Positions 51,527-60,800 of a DNA stretch of 64,000 bases are shown here, piece after piece. Within the stretch, counting starts at the first letter, position 1. The number at the start of each line of letters is the position of its first letter. Below the pieces are notes generated by a model. That model searched no databases. It saw only the letters and a list, made by a program, of their open reading frames with translations, and was not told the DNA's origin. The translations under genes and the position numbers were made by a program. The DNA is from Cinclus cinclus (lineage: Eukaryota; Chordata; Aves; Passeriformes; Cinclidae): positions 50,049,797-50,113,796 of the forward strand of contig NC_085046.1 of NCBI RefSeq assembly GCF_963662255.1. Direction: 5' to 3'.

Positions 51527-52051
51527 ATGGGCCAAATGCTGAAGGAGTACCTTTCCTCAGATCTTGAGAAACTCTCCCCCTTCCTTAAAGAGGGAGAACC
51601 TGATGGTGCAGCAGTGGAACCCACAAATGTTACATCTCTCCAGGCTCCAGCTGAACTGCAAGGGCACTCACAGCCAGCAGCAGTTGCCCCCGTGGAAACT
51701 AGAAAGTCTAAGGTGAAAACAAAGCACCTGGATAATAAGGATCAGAAAGCAGGGCCCTCACAACCAGCAGGGGAGCCAGAGGTTGAGATCGTCACAGAGT
51801 CCCTGTCATACGAGAGTCTCCGTAATCTGCGTAAAGATGTTGTACGAAGGGGCCGTGAGGCTTTTACAATGTGGTTACTGCGGGTCTGGGACCTTATGGG
51901 TACAGGTGTGCAACTGGATGGTACTGAGGCAAGGAATTTTGGACCCCTGACCCAGGACTCAGGTGTGGATCACATATTTGTAGAGGGAACCAGGCCCCCT
52001 TTCCCTCTGGGAGCGGCTTTTAATGAGTGTAAGAGAGAGGTTTGTCCATAA
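51527..52051 (+). pseudogene. gag: gag, N-terminal part (frame-broken)
   Basis: The frame from ATG 51527 begins MGQMLKEYL. Glycine at position 2 would allow N-myristoylation, as in many retroviral Gag proteins, though position 6 is Lys rather than Ser/Thr. A Pro/Gln/Lys-rich linker follows. From about residue 85 there is a capsid-type segment (ESLRNLRKDVVRRGREAF, then WLLRVWD and LDGTEARNFGPL) that I associate with ERV-L Gag. It ends at a TAA (52049-52051) in this frame while homology-like sequence continues in the +1 frame from about 52023. The simplest reading is one extra base, or two missing, near 52020-52045. Gag would form the intracellular particle. Confidence 0.8.
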
Positions 52052-52769
52052 AGAGAGAATGCAGGAGCACCACCATAGAATGCGCTGGAAGACCGCTGAG
52101 GAGGGGATCCAACAGCTGAGAGAAGTGGCAGTACTGGAGGTACTCTTTGGGAGGGGTGGACAACATGACAATGACCCCGACAAGGTCAGGTGCACAGGGC
52201 AGATGTTGTGGAATCTGGCACACCTGGGGCCATCTCAATACACCACATTCATTGCAGCCATTAATGCTGACACCAACCACGAGACAGTGGGTTCTGTTGC
52301 CCATAGGCTCAGGAATTTTGAGAGTATAATGAATGGCCCAATGCAGGCTCAGGTCTCTGCCGTGATTAGGGAACTCAGAGAGGAGTTTAAGGAGGTGATA
52401 AGAGGGGTGAGGGAGGAGATGAGGAAGGTCAATGCAGCACCAGTGCGAGTCACAGATGCCAGAGTTAGAGCCCAACGTCCCCCAGCTAGGGAGAGAGGAT
52501 ACACCCCACGAGCTGACCTGTGGTTCTTTCTGCGTGACCATGGGGAAGACATGAGGAGGTGGGATGGGAAACCCACTTCTGCCCTGGCAGCGTGGGTGCG
52601 TCAACTCAGGGAGGGAAACACTAACCAAATGAGCTCCACTACAGTGAAGGTAGCCTCAACTTCCCATAACCAAGATGCAGGGTATTACAAAAGGGAGGAT
52701 GATTTGTCAGATCCCCTTGAGGGAACCTCCAACATGTATGCCCAGGAAGGAAATAATAACCAGTGCTAG
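52023..52769 (+). pseudogene. gag: gag, C-terminal part
   Basis: This continues gag in the +1 frame relative to the preceding part. It contains a WKTAEEGIQQLREVAVLEVL block typical of ERV-L capsid, then charged helical sequence (EEFKEVIRGVREEMRK). There are only two cysteines and no CX2CX4HX4C zinc knuckle, which is unusual for orthoretroviral nucleocapsid but reminiscent of foamy viruses. It ends at TAG 52767-52769, in frame with the protease that follows, so a Gag-Pol product would need stop-codon readthrough. The ATG at 52023 is an accident of the frame change, not a likely start. Confidence 0.8.
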
Positions 52770-52799
52770 AGGGGCCCTGCCTCTAGCCAGGGAGAGGCA
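52767..52799 (+). promoter_or_regulatory. candidate gag-pol readthrough element
   Basis: The gag amber codon (52767-52769) is followed by an 8-nt spacer and a perfect 7-bp stem: TGCCTCT (52778-52784) with AGAGGCA (52793-52799) around loop AGCCAGGG. Gag and protease are in the same frame. Murine leukaemia virus uses an in-frame UAG with a structured element after an 8-nt spacer. Whether a pseudoknot forms here cannot be judged by eye. Confidence 0.5.
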
Positions 52800-53609
52800 C
52801 GGGAAAACCGGGTCTTTTGGACGGTGTGGATCCAATGGCCTGGCACATCAGAGCAACAAAAACATAGGGCATTAGTTGACACTGGTTCACAGGTCACCCT
52901 AATACCATCAGAACATGTCGGGGAGGAGCCTGTTTCTATTGCTGGGGTGACAGGGGGATCACAGGAATTGACTTTGCTGGAGGCTGAGGTGAGCCTGACT
53001 GGGAAGGAGTGGCAGAAGCATCCAATTGTGACTGGCCCAGAGGCACTGTGTATTCTAGGCATAGACTTCCTCAGGAATGGCTATTACAAAGACCCAAAGA
53101 GACTCAGGTGGGCTTTTGGAATAGCTGCTGTAGAGGCAGAAAGCATTAAGCAATTGAACACCTTGCTTGGACTGTCAGAGAACCCATCTGTAGTGGGACT
53201 CCTGAAGGTGAAGGAGCAGCAAGTGCCAATTGCCACCTCCACAGTGCACCACCGGCAGTACAGGACAAATCGAGATGCCGTGATCCCCATCCACAAGATG
53301 ATCCGTGAGCTGGAGGGCCAAGGGGTGATCAGCAAAACCCACTCACCCTTCAACAGCCCCATCTGGCCTGTGCGTAAGTCTGACGGAGAATGGAGATTGA
53401 CTGTGGACTATCGTGCATTGAATGAAGTGACTCCACCGCTGAGCGCTGCCGTGCCGGACATGCTGGAACTCCAGTACGAGCTGGAGTCCAAGGCAGCAAA
53501 GTGGTACGCCACCATTGACATTGCCAATGCATTTTTCTCCATTCCTCTGGCAGCAGAGTGCTGGCCTCAGTTTGCTTTCACCTGGAGGGGCGTGCAGTAC
53601 ACCTGGAAC
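52770..53609 (+). pseudogene. pol: pol: protease and N-terminal reverse transcriptase
   Basis: The frame is open from just after the gag amber codon to a TGA at 53610-53612. The aspartic protease shows LVDTGSQVTLIP (Asp at 52878) and the downstream ILGIDFL block. Reverse transcriptase follows with PFNSPIWPVRKSDGEWRLTV, DYRALN, and the first catalytic region YATIDIANAFFSIPL. The TGA lies immediately before the conserved LPQG motif and is consistent with decay of a CpG codon after insertion. It would truncate the polyprotein before the catalytic YIDD. Confidence 0.9.
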
Positions 53610-54896
53610 TGACTGCCCCAGGGATGGAAACACAGCCCCACCATCTGCCATGGACTGATCCAGGCTGCACTGGAAAAGGGTGAAGCTCCAGAACATCTGC
53701 AATACATCGATGACATCATTGTGTGGGGGAACACGGCAATGGAAGTATTTGAGAAAGGAGAAAAGATCATCCAGATTCTGCTGGGAGACGGTTTTGCCAT
53801 CAAGAGGAGCAAAGTCAAAGGTCCTGCCCGAGAGATCCAGTTCCTGGGAGTAAAGTGGTAAGACGGGCGGCGCCAAATCCCCACTGAGGTCATCAATAAG
53901 ATCACCGCGATGTCTCCACCAACCAACAAGAAGGAAACACAAGCTTTCCTAGGTGCCATAGGCTTTTGGAGAATGCACATTCCTGAGTACAGCCAGATCG
54001 TGAGCCCTCTCTACCTAGTCACCCGGAAGAAGAACGAATTCCACTGGGGCCCTGAGCAGCAGCAAGACTTTGCCCAGATCAAGCAGGAGATCGCTCATGC
54101 TGTAGCCCTCGGCCCAGTCAGGACGGGACCAGAGGTGAAGAATGTGCTCTACTCTGCAGCCGGGAACAAGGGCTTGTCCTGGAGCCTTTGGCAGAAGGTA
54201 CCTGGTGAGACCCGAGGCCGACCTCTGGGATTCTGGAGCCGAAGTTACAGAGGGTCTGAAGCCAACTACACCCCAACAGAGAAGGAGATCTTGGCTGCTT
54301 ATGAAGGAGTTCAAGCTGCCTCAGAGGTGATTGGCACAGAAGCACAGCTCCTCCTGGCACCCCGACTACCAGTGCTGGGGTGGATGTTTAAAGGGAAGGT
54401 CCCCTCTACCCACCACGCCACCGATGCCACATGGAGCAAGTGGATTGCCCTCATCACACAGCGCGCCCGTATCGGAAACCCAAATCGCCCTGGGATTTTG
54501 GAAATAATTACAAACTGGCCAGAAGGTGAAAATTTTGGTCTTGCCGATGAAGAGGAGCAAGAACAAGTGACCCGGGCTGATGAAGCCCCGCCATACAACC
54601 AACTGCCAGCAGATGAAACTCGCTACGCTCTTTTCACTGACGGTTCCTGTCGCATCGTGGGGATGAACCGGAAGTGGAAAGCAGCCGTATGGAGCCCCAC
54701 ACGACAGGTTGCACAAGCTACTGAAGGAAAAGGTGGATCAAGTCAACTTGCTGAACTCAAAGCCGATCAGCTGGCCCTGGACATTGCTGAAAGAGAGAAG
54801 TGGCCAAAGCTTTACCTTTACACTGATTCATGGATGGTAGCCAATGCTCTGTGGGGATGGCTGGAAAGATGGAAAAAAGCTAACTTGGCAGCGTAG
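53610..54896 (+). pseudogene. pol: pol: reverse transcriptase core and RNase H
   Basis: Same frame as the preceding segment. It begins with the TGA, then LPQGWKHSP and the active-site motif YIDDIIVWG (53703-53729). A second stop, TAA at 53859-53861, interrupts after FLGVKW. The frame is then open through the thumb and connection (KETQAFLGAIGFWRMHIPEY) into RNase H: FTDGS (Asp at 54639), a SQLAELKA block with the catalytic Glu, and LYTDSW (Asp at 54825). It ends at TAG 54894-54896, while RNase H-like sequence continues in the +1 frame, so an extra base is likely, perhaps in the A6 run at 54873-54878. Confidence 0.9.
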
Positions 54897-55953
54897 GGGA
54901 AAACCAATCTGGGCTGCTGATGAGTGGAAAGACATTGCCAGTCGGGTAGAGAAGCTACCCATAAAGGTCCATCATGTAGATGCCCATGTCCCCAAGAGTT
55001 GGGCTAATGAGGAGCACCAACACAATGAGCAAGTAGATCAGGCTGCAAGGATAGAGGTGTCACAGATAGACTTAGACTGGCAACACAAGGGAGAGTTGTT
55101 CCTGGCTCGATGGGCCCACGATGCCTCAGGTCACCAAGGCAGAGATGCTACCTATAAGTGGGCACGAGACCGAGGGGTGGATCTCACCATGGACAGTATT
55201 TCCCAGGTTATCCATGACTGTGAGACGTGTGCTGCCATCAAGCAAGCCAAGCGAGTGAAGCCCCTCTGGTATGGGGGGTGGTGGTCCAAATATAAGTATG
55301 GAGAGGCCTGGCAGATTGACTACATCACACTGCCTCAGACACGCCAAGGCAAGCGCTACGTGCTGACCATGGTGGAAGCCACCACTGGATGGTTGGAGAC
55401 CTACCCTGTGCCTCATGCCACTGCCCGCAACACCATCCTGGGCCTGGAAAAACAAGTCCTTTGGAGACATGGTACCCCTGAGAGAATTGAGTCAGACAGT
55501 GGGACTCATTTCAAGAACAGCCTCATAAACACCTGGGCCAGAGAACACGGCATCGAGTGGGTGTACCACATTCCTTATCACACACCAGCGGCTGGGAAAG
55601 TAGAACGGTGCAATGGGCTGCTTAAAACCACCTTGAAGGCACTGGGTGGGGGAACTTTCAAGAACTGGGAGATTAATCTACCAAAGGCCACATGGTTAGT
55701 GAACACCCGAGGTTCCACTAATCGAGCAGGCCCTGCCCAGTCTGAGCCCTTGAGAACACCAGATGGGGACAAGATTCCAGTGGTGCATATGAGAGGTATG
55801 CTAGGAAAAACTGTTTCGGTGAACCCTGCCTCCAGCAAAGAAAATCCAATTCGTGGGGTGGTTTTTGCTCAAGGGCCAGGGTGTACCTGGTGGATCATGC
55901 AAAGGGATGGAAAGACCCGATGCATACCCCAAGGAGACCTTGTTTTAGGGTGA
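54844..55953 (+). CDS. pol: pol: end of RNase H plus integrase, open
   Basis: This frame carries the RNase H tail (VHHVDAHVPK) and a complete-looking integrase. The N-terminal zinc-binding HHCC is seen as HDASGH and CETC. The catalytic triad is Asp 55318-55320, Asp 55495-55497 and Glu 55603-55605, giving exact D,D-35-E spacing. The C-terminal domain ends in FAQGPGCTWWIMQRDGKTRC. The first ~20 codons are probably out of the original frame, so the ATG at 54844 is not a natural start; integrase would be released from a Gag-Pol precursor. It is intact as an open frame, but upstream stops prevent its normal expression in this copy. Confidence 0.9.
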   Translation: MLCGDGWKDGKKLTWQRRGKPIWAADEWKDIASRVEKLPIKVHHVDAHVPKSWANEEHQHNEQVDQAARIEVSQIDLDWQHKGELFLARWAHDASGHQGRDATYKWARDRGVDLTMDSISQVIHDCETCAAIKQAKRVKPLWYGGWWSKYKYGEAWQIDYITLPQTRQGKRYVLTMVEATTGWLETYPVPHATARNTILGLEKQVLWRHGTPERIESDSGTHFKNSLINTWAREHGIEWVYHIPYHTPAAGKVERCNGLLKTTLKALGGGTFKNWEINLPKATWLVNTRGSTNRAGPAQSEPLRTPDGDKIPVVHMRGMLGKTVSVNPASSKENPIRGVVFAQGPGCTWWIMQRDGKTRCIPQGDLVLG

Positions 55954-56032
55954 ACTACCTACAATACTGTGCCTGTATCTGTAACTGTATGGATGTCTAT
56001 AATTTGAAGATTTTAATTTGATTTGGCATGAT

Positions 56033-56058
56033 GGTAGGGGAAAATTCGGGGTGGATAA
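56033..56058 (+). promoter_or_regulatory. polypurine-like tract before 3' LTR
   Basis: GGTAGGGGAAAATTCGGGGTGGATAA directly abuts the TG of the 3' LTR and is purine-rich with a few pyrimidine interruptions, most of them at the central TTC. It is the expected position of the plus-strand primer. The exact primer is uncertain. Confidence 0.6.
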
Positions 56059-56747
56059 TGTTGGGGGTTGGTTTCTTTCCCTTTTCCCTCTGTGGAATTT
56101 TCCCCATTGTCATGCTAAGATACCTGTTGACTGGGCCCTGGTGACAAGGGGGAGGGGACGGGAGGGAAGAAGTAACCCCCGCGAGATTCAAACAGCCAGA
56201 AGAGGAAGCGGAAGGCTGGGCCTCGGCCCATCTCCCCCACGGAGTTCGGACGAGAAGGACGATCGCCGCCGGTGTCCTCCATCTCCGCCATCCCAGCGTC
56301 GGGAAACCATCATCGGACCCTGCCCTGCTGTCTTCTCGCTGTGAACTACCACCATCCAGCACTCTGCTGAGCACCAGGACCCACACCGTGAGCGGAGAGC
56401 TCTCTCCATCTCTCTCTCCCCCTGGGACAGCGCTGCCATCACCCCCAGCCCTCCTGCGGCTCTGTGGGACCCGCCCGCCCCCAGCACCGGGAACTGCAGC
56501 TCAGGGAAAAGGTGCCTGCAGCCAAAAAACACTGGGACTGAGTTACTGTTCTGTTTGTGGGTAATTTCATAGCTGTTGTTGTTCTTGTTTGTCGTGTTAG
56601 ATACACTAGTAAAGAACTGTTATTCCTCTTTGCCTGAGAGCTCTCTTAATTCCAAAATTATAATAATCGGAAGAATCACGGTTTTTTTTCAGTCCAAAGG
56701 GAAGCTTCTGCTTTCCTTAGCAAACACCTGTCTTTCAAACCAAGACA
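56059..56747 (+). repeat. 3' LTR, 689 bp
   Basis: Starts TGTTGGGGGTTGG and ends CAAACCAAGACA, followed by the TTACC duplication. Roughly 98% identical to the 5' LTR. It lacks the 10-bp ACCCCCATAT block and four CT dinucleotides. Confidence 0.95.
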
Positions 56748-56752
56748 TTACC
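56748..56752. repeat. right target-site duplication (TTACC) of provirus
   Basis: Matches 50042-50046 exactly and is followed at once by the continuation of CR1. Confidence 0.93.
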
Positions 56753-57815
56753 TCAGGTTCAGGACTTTCATTCTTCTTTGTTAACCTTCATGAGGGTCCT
56801 GCCAGCCCCTTTCTCCAGCCTTCTCATGTTCCTCCTGATGTCAGTAGAACACTCTGATATGTCACGTATCACCACTGTTCTCAGCCATGTATCATCTGCA
56901 AAGTTGCTCAGGGTGCACTTTGCTCCATTAAGGAAAATATTATACAGTGTTGGCTTCATTATTGATACCTGGGGTATCAATCAAGTCTCACTAGCCACAT
57001 GCCTTCAATTGGACTTTGTGCCACTGATAACAACTGGGCCCAGCCCTTTGACTAGTTTTCAACCAGCCTCACTATCCACTTACCAAATGCATTTTTTCAG
57101 CTGCTCTGTGAGGATGACATGGGAGACAGTGTCAAAAGCTTTACTGAAGGTAAGGTAAAGAACATCCAATGTCCCCATCCCCTTGTCCACTAAGCCAGTC
57201 ACCTTATTGTAGGAGGCTTTAGGTTGATTATGCATGGCTTTCTCTTCATAAATCTTTGCTGACTACCCCAAATCAACCTTGTGTTCTTCCTCTGCTTAAA
57301 AATGCTTCCTTCCCAGGTACTGAGATGAGGCTCAACAGCCTGTATTCCCATGGATCTTTCATTTTCTTTTTTTTTCGTTTTTTCTTTTTTTCCTTGTTTT
57401 TCTGGAATATAGGAGGGGAATTTGCTCTGTTCCATTCTTCTGGAACACCTCCCAGTTGCCACAACTTTTCAAAGGTGATTGATGCTGGCCTTGCAAAGGT
57501 ATCAGGTCATTCTCCAGCATTTGTGGGTACAAACCCATCAGGCTCCATGGACTTAATGTATGTCCATCTTGTTGGAAGTGCTTCCTAAACCTGGTCTTCC
57601 TCCACAAAGAGTGTCTTACTTGTTCCAGGTCCCTGGTCCGAGAAGCCCAGTTTTACTGGCCAAGACTAAGACAAAAAGGTGTTCAGGACTTCAGCCTGTT
57701 CCATACTACTTGTCCCTCATTCTCCTGCCCCATTCAGTAGTAGCCCTACATTTTCCCTAGTCTTCCTTTTGCTGTTTAGGTACTTTATTACCCTTGCTGT
57801 TTATTTCCACAAATA
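56753..57815 (-). mobile_element. CR1 LINE fragment, right of provirus
   Basis: Continuation of the minus-strand CR1 at 49655-50046. Plus-strand landmarks include CTTCATGAGGGTCCTGCCAG, ATCTGCAAAGTTGCTCAGGG, GGAGACAGTGTCAAAAGCTT, AGTCACCTTATTGTAGGAGG and CATCAGGCTCCATGGACTTA, all in CR1 order. The coding sequence is heavily decayed, with an inserted T-rich stretch at 57360-57400. The far boundary near 57815 is approximate. Confidence 0.9.
56768..56980 (-). pseudogene. CR1 ORF2 reverse transcriptase remnant
   Basis: A 70-codon open piece of the CR1 polymerase on the minus strand. It contains the reverse transcriptase active-site motif FADDT (56888-56902) with upstream CTLSNF and downstream RRNMRRLEKGAGRTLMKVNK, matching the order of CR1 ORF2. 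Flanking frames are interrupted, so it is dead. Confidence 0.85.
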
Positions 57816-60800
57816 AATCTACATACATTTTTTAAAACTAAGACCTGCAGTTATTTTTCTCATAGGTTGGAGAATAGGTTTTCTCTTTTAAATCCTGGGT
57901 GACACTCAGGTGAGGGTCTTCCATGCCAAGAAAATTTATGAGACTTTTGCAATATATGGGCCTCATGTGAGCCAAAATTCCTGCTAGATTAGAAGTATGG
58001 TAGGGTCATAAAAGGTTAGTATTTGAGAATCCTGGAGTTATCCAACCATGAAACATGAGGTCACATAGTTAGCACCAAGGCTCTCAATGGGATTTAATTG
58101 AATGAAAACAATGTAGCATGTGCTGTCAAGTTTTGATTGCTTAGTAATGCCCAGGATGCATGATTAATTTTTTTCTGCAAAGAAAACTACAGATAAAGAA
58201 CTAAAAATGCAAAAAATGTTTCAGATGACTGAAATGCACATGGGGAAATAAGAATGATAGGTAAGAATTACTGAAGTTAGGGCACATAGCTTCATTATGC
58301 TATCCTCATGAAAAAATACAGCAAGATCATTAGCAGCCAGCAGGGATAAGTATCTCAGTTTTATTACTTGCAAGAAACATTCAAAATATGTGAACATATG
58401 CTTTAAAATGTCAGTGCCTCATTCTGACCTCTTCTTGGGCTGTCATAATTTGTTACTCTTATATCCTAATACATTTTAATTCCTGCCATCTTCTGCAAAC
58501 TTCCTACAGCACAACACTTGCAACAAAATTGTGAAGTGTAGATGGTGTCAAAACGCCTCAAATCAACTCCCAAATATGCTGTTCTAATGAAATTTAGGAC
58601 TGTAATAGAAAGCATAGGCATGAGTTTTATATCCGTTTTACAGCTATGAACAGGAGTAGGAGCCATAGGATGCCTACTGGCCATTCTGGTGCTGCTGCTG
58701 CAGTAGCCTTATGCTGTGGGGCTCTCCGAGAAGGTGTCCTGGGTGCAAATGTTCAAAATAAGCATTTAAAATGGCTCCATTGCCCACTGCTGTCTAAGGT
58801 ATGCCAATGCAGCACTTTCAACAGGGCCTCCTCTCTTACGACATTTAACCAACAAACCAATGGGTAATTCTTCCCTTGTGTGAGATATACATCCCACTAC
58901 AATACAGCACTTTGAGGTGGTCAGATGACATTCAGCATGACATGGCAGCATGCTGGAGCAAGCTGATAGACACAGTACACTGGCATGGTAAAGGAGGGTT
59001 TGGAGGAACAGAGCACTGATGAACAGCTGTGGCATCAAGCACCCAGCTCATCTTACAGACTCTGATCACAGGTGGAGTCTGCAATATGATCTGTAACCCA
59101 TACACAGGTACCCAATCTTTTCCAGATGCTGGCTGTGCAAGCACCTCCCGACTGCTCATTAAAAGCTCACTGAAAGGGTGAGCTTTCTCTTCTTTTCAGT
59201 TCCTAGTATATAACATTCACATATAACCTGATTTTTATTCCAACAATAGAGTTTTAAATAGAAAAATCTGCAGCTGAAAGGGGCAAACTTGTATAAGCTT
59301 AACAGGTTAAATTCACCTTTGAGAAATTAGTAGATCGAGAGTAACTTTTTTTCTTTGCTGCCTGCACCTCCCTCCTCCTTTACCCTCCCCTGCCTTTTTA
59401 TACATTTACACCTTTGTACACTACAGATATGGTTAGCTTTTTAATAGAAATATATACATCTAGTTCACCAAGTTATCTCTCACTGTAAGGTAGGGCCTTT
59501 TTTTTTTTGCTTACACAAAAAAATCAGGTCTCTTCTTTCCTCTCTTCAGTGTTGAAAGAAAGAGCTCACTTGGTTACCCTCTGCTTTGAAGAAAGATTGA
59601 GACTTAACATTAGAGCAGACCACACAAAATATAGTGAACAGAGATAGATGAGTACCCTAAGACCACATCACATTATGAACATTTTCAGTTACCGCAACCA
59701 CTTTGCAACTTTTGCTAGATATAGCATAAGACATTGGAATGGAAGGTTGAGAGTTGGCTACAGACCTTGAAAAATGTAAAAATGTACTAAGGATTCTGCA
59801 TTAAGTACCCATCATATGTAACTGCATATGATATTTTTATTTTTGAATTAATTTATAGCCTTCCTAAAGAAGCAAGAACCTGAATAGGCACCATTCCTAT
59901 AATTATCTTAAGCAAGTGAGATCATGCTAAGTGCTCTACTTAGGGGGGAAAATTAAACCGCCTCCTTATTTTTATTTATTTATTTATTTTGTGTAAATCA
60001 AACTATTATGTGGTGCGGCTTTTTCAGGGACATCTTAAAACTGTAGCATATAAAAGACCCCATACAGACGAATAATCTCAAATAACTTCTCTCCTGGAGG
60101 CTGATTAGATCAGACAGACTAAGCAAAAGGAAAACCAAACCTACAGGCCTTGGTACCATCTTTACAGTGCTGGAGGAAGAAGTGGCAAAGAGCTGATCCT
60201 GAGACAGACTCGGGTGTGGTGAAAAACCACCTCTACTTGCAAGGGATTTTCTGCAGGATGAAACTGGCCAGGCAAGCTCTCAGTATAGACGCATGATTCC
60301 TTCACCTGGCCCCAACCTTAGGAAGTCAGTTAGCCAGAAGACAATATAGCACAGCTCTCATGGATGCTCCATTTCTCTCATCATGAAGGACTTATCTTTT
60401 CCTTTGGTGAAGGGATAATAATCCGAATGGATTTGGATGGCACTGTGGGAACTGATACCAGGACAACAGATGGCACTACCTCTAGATAAATTTGATGCTC
60501 TTTCATTCAAATCTGTAGAGTGTTTCTTGGAAGTTGTTTCCTACCATGCATCAGCTGGACCTTGGCCTCTTACCTGAAAATTGACAGCAAAATTTTAAAG
60601 CCAGTACTAATGCAAATAAATATCTTCCATTTTAGAGGACAGGACCATTTATTCAGCCTAAGAGGTTTTCTCAATGATGTTTCCTGTCATCCTCCTGTTT
60701 AACCATCAAATGAATAAGGGATAATGCAAAACAATTACCTTTATATCTTCTCTTATAAATACAATCTCCAGATTTCAGCACACATACAGAAGCTAAGAGA

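Larger units (their letters stand above)
50047..56747 (+). mobile_element. full-length env-less ERV-L-like provirus, 6.7 kb
   Basis: The layout is 5' LTR, tRNA-Lys-like primer binding site, membrane-type ORF, gag, protease, reverse transcriptase, RNase H, integrase, polypurine-like tract and 3' LTR, flanked by a 5-bp duplication. Class III (ERV-L) affiliation is inferred from the gag capsid-type segment, the YIDD reverse transcriptase, the 5-bp duplication and the lack of env. Only 105 bp separate the integrase stop from the 3' LTR, so neither env nor the dUTPase found in mammalian ERV-L elements is present. Coding breaks are a frame change in gag (about 52023-52051), stops at 53610 and 53859, and a frame change at about 54870-54896. 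The copy is therefore not autonomous as read. It is antisense to CNTNAP2. Confidence 0.93.

Noticed and set aside
52023..52051. Programmed ribosomal frameshift inside gag
   Set aside because: The change is +1, no canonical -1 slippery heptamer sits in the overlap, and the position is in mid-capsid, so a simple indel is more likely.
52020..52628. 202-codon minus-strand frame opposite gag
   Set aside because: It is an antisense shadow of gag; the plus-strand frame carries the recognisable capsid blocks.
53343..53980. Long minus-strand frames opposite reverse transcriptase
   Set aside because: Antisense shadows of pol; motifs such as YIDD and LPQG are on the plus strand.
57199..57607. Lys/Arg-rich minus-strand frames with KKRKKKK-like runs
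   Set aside because: They are produced by the T-rich stretch inserted in decayed CR1 at 57360-57400.
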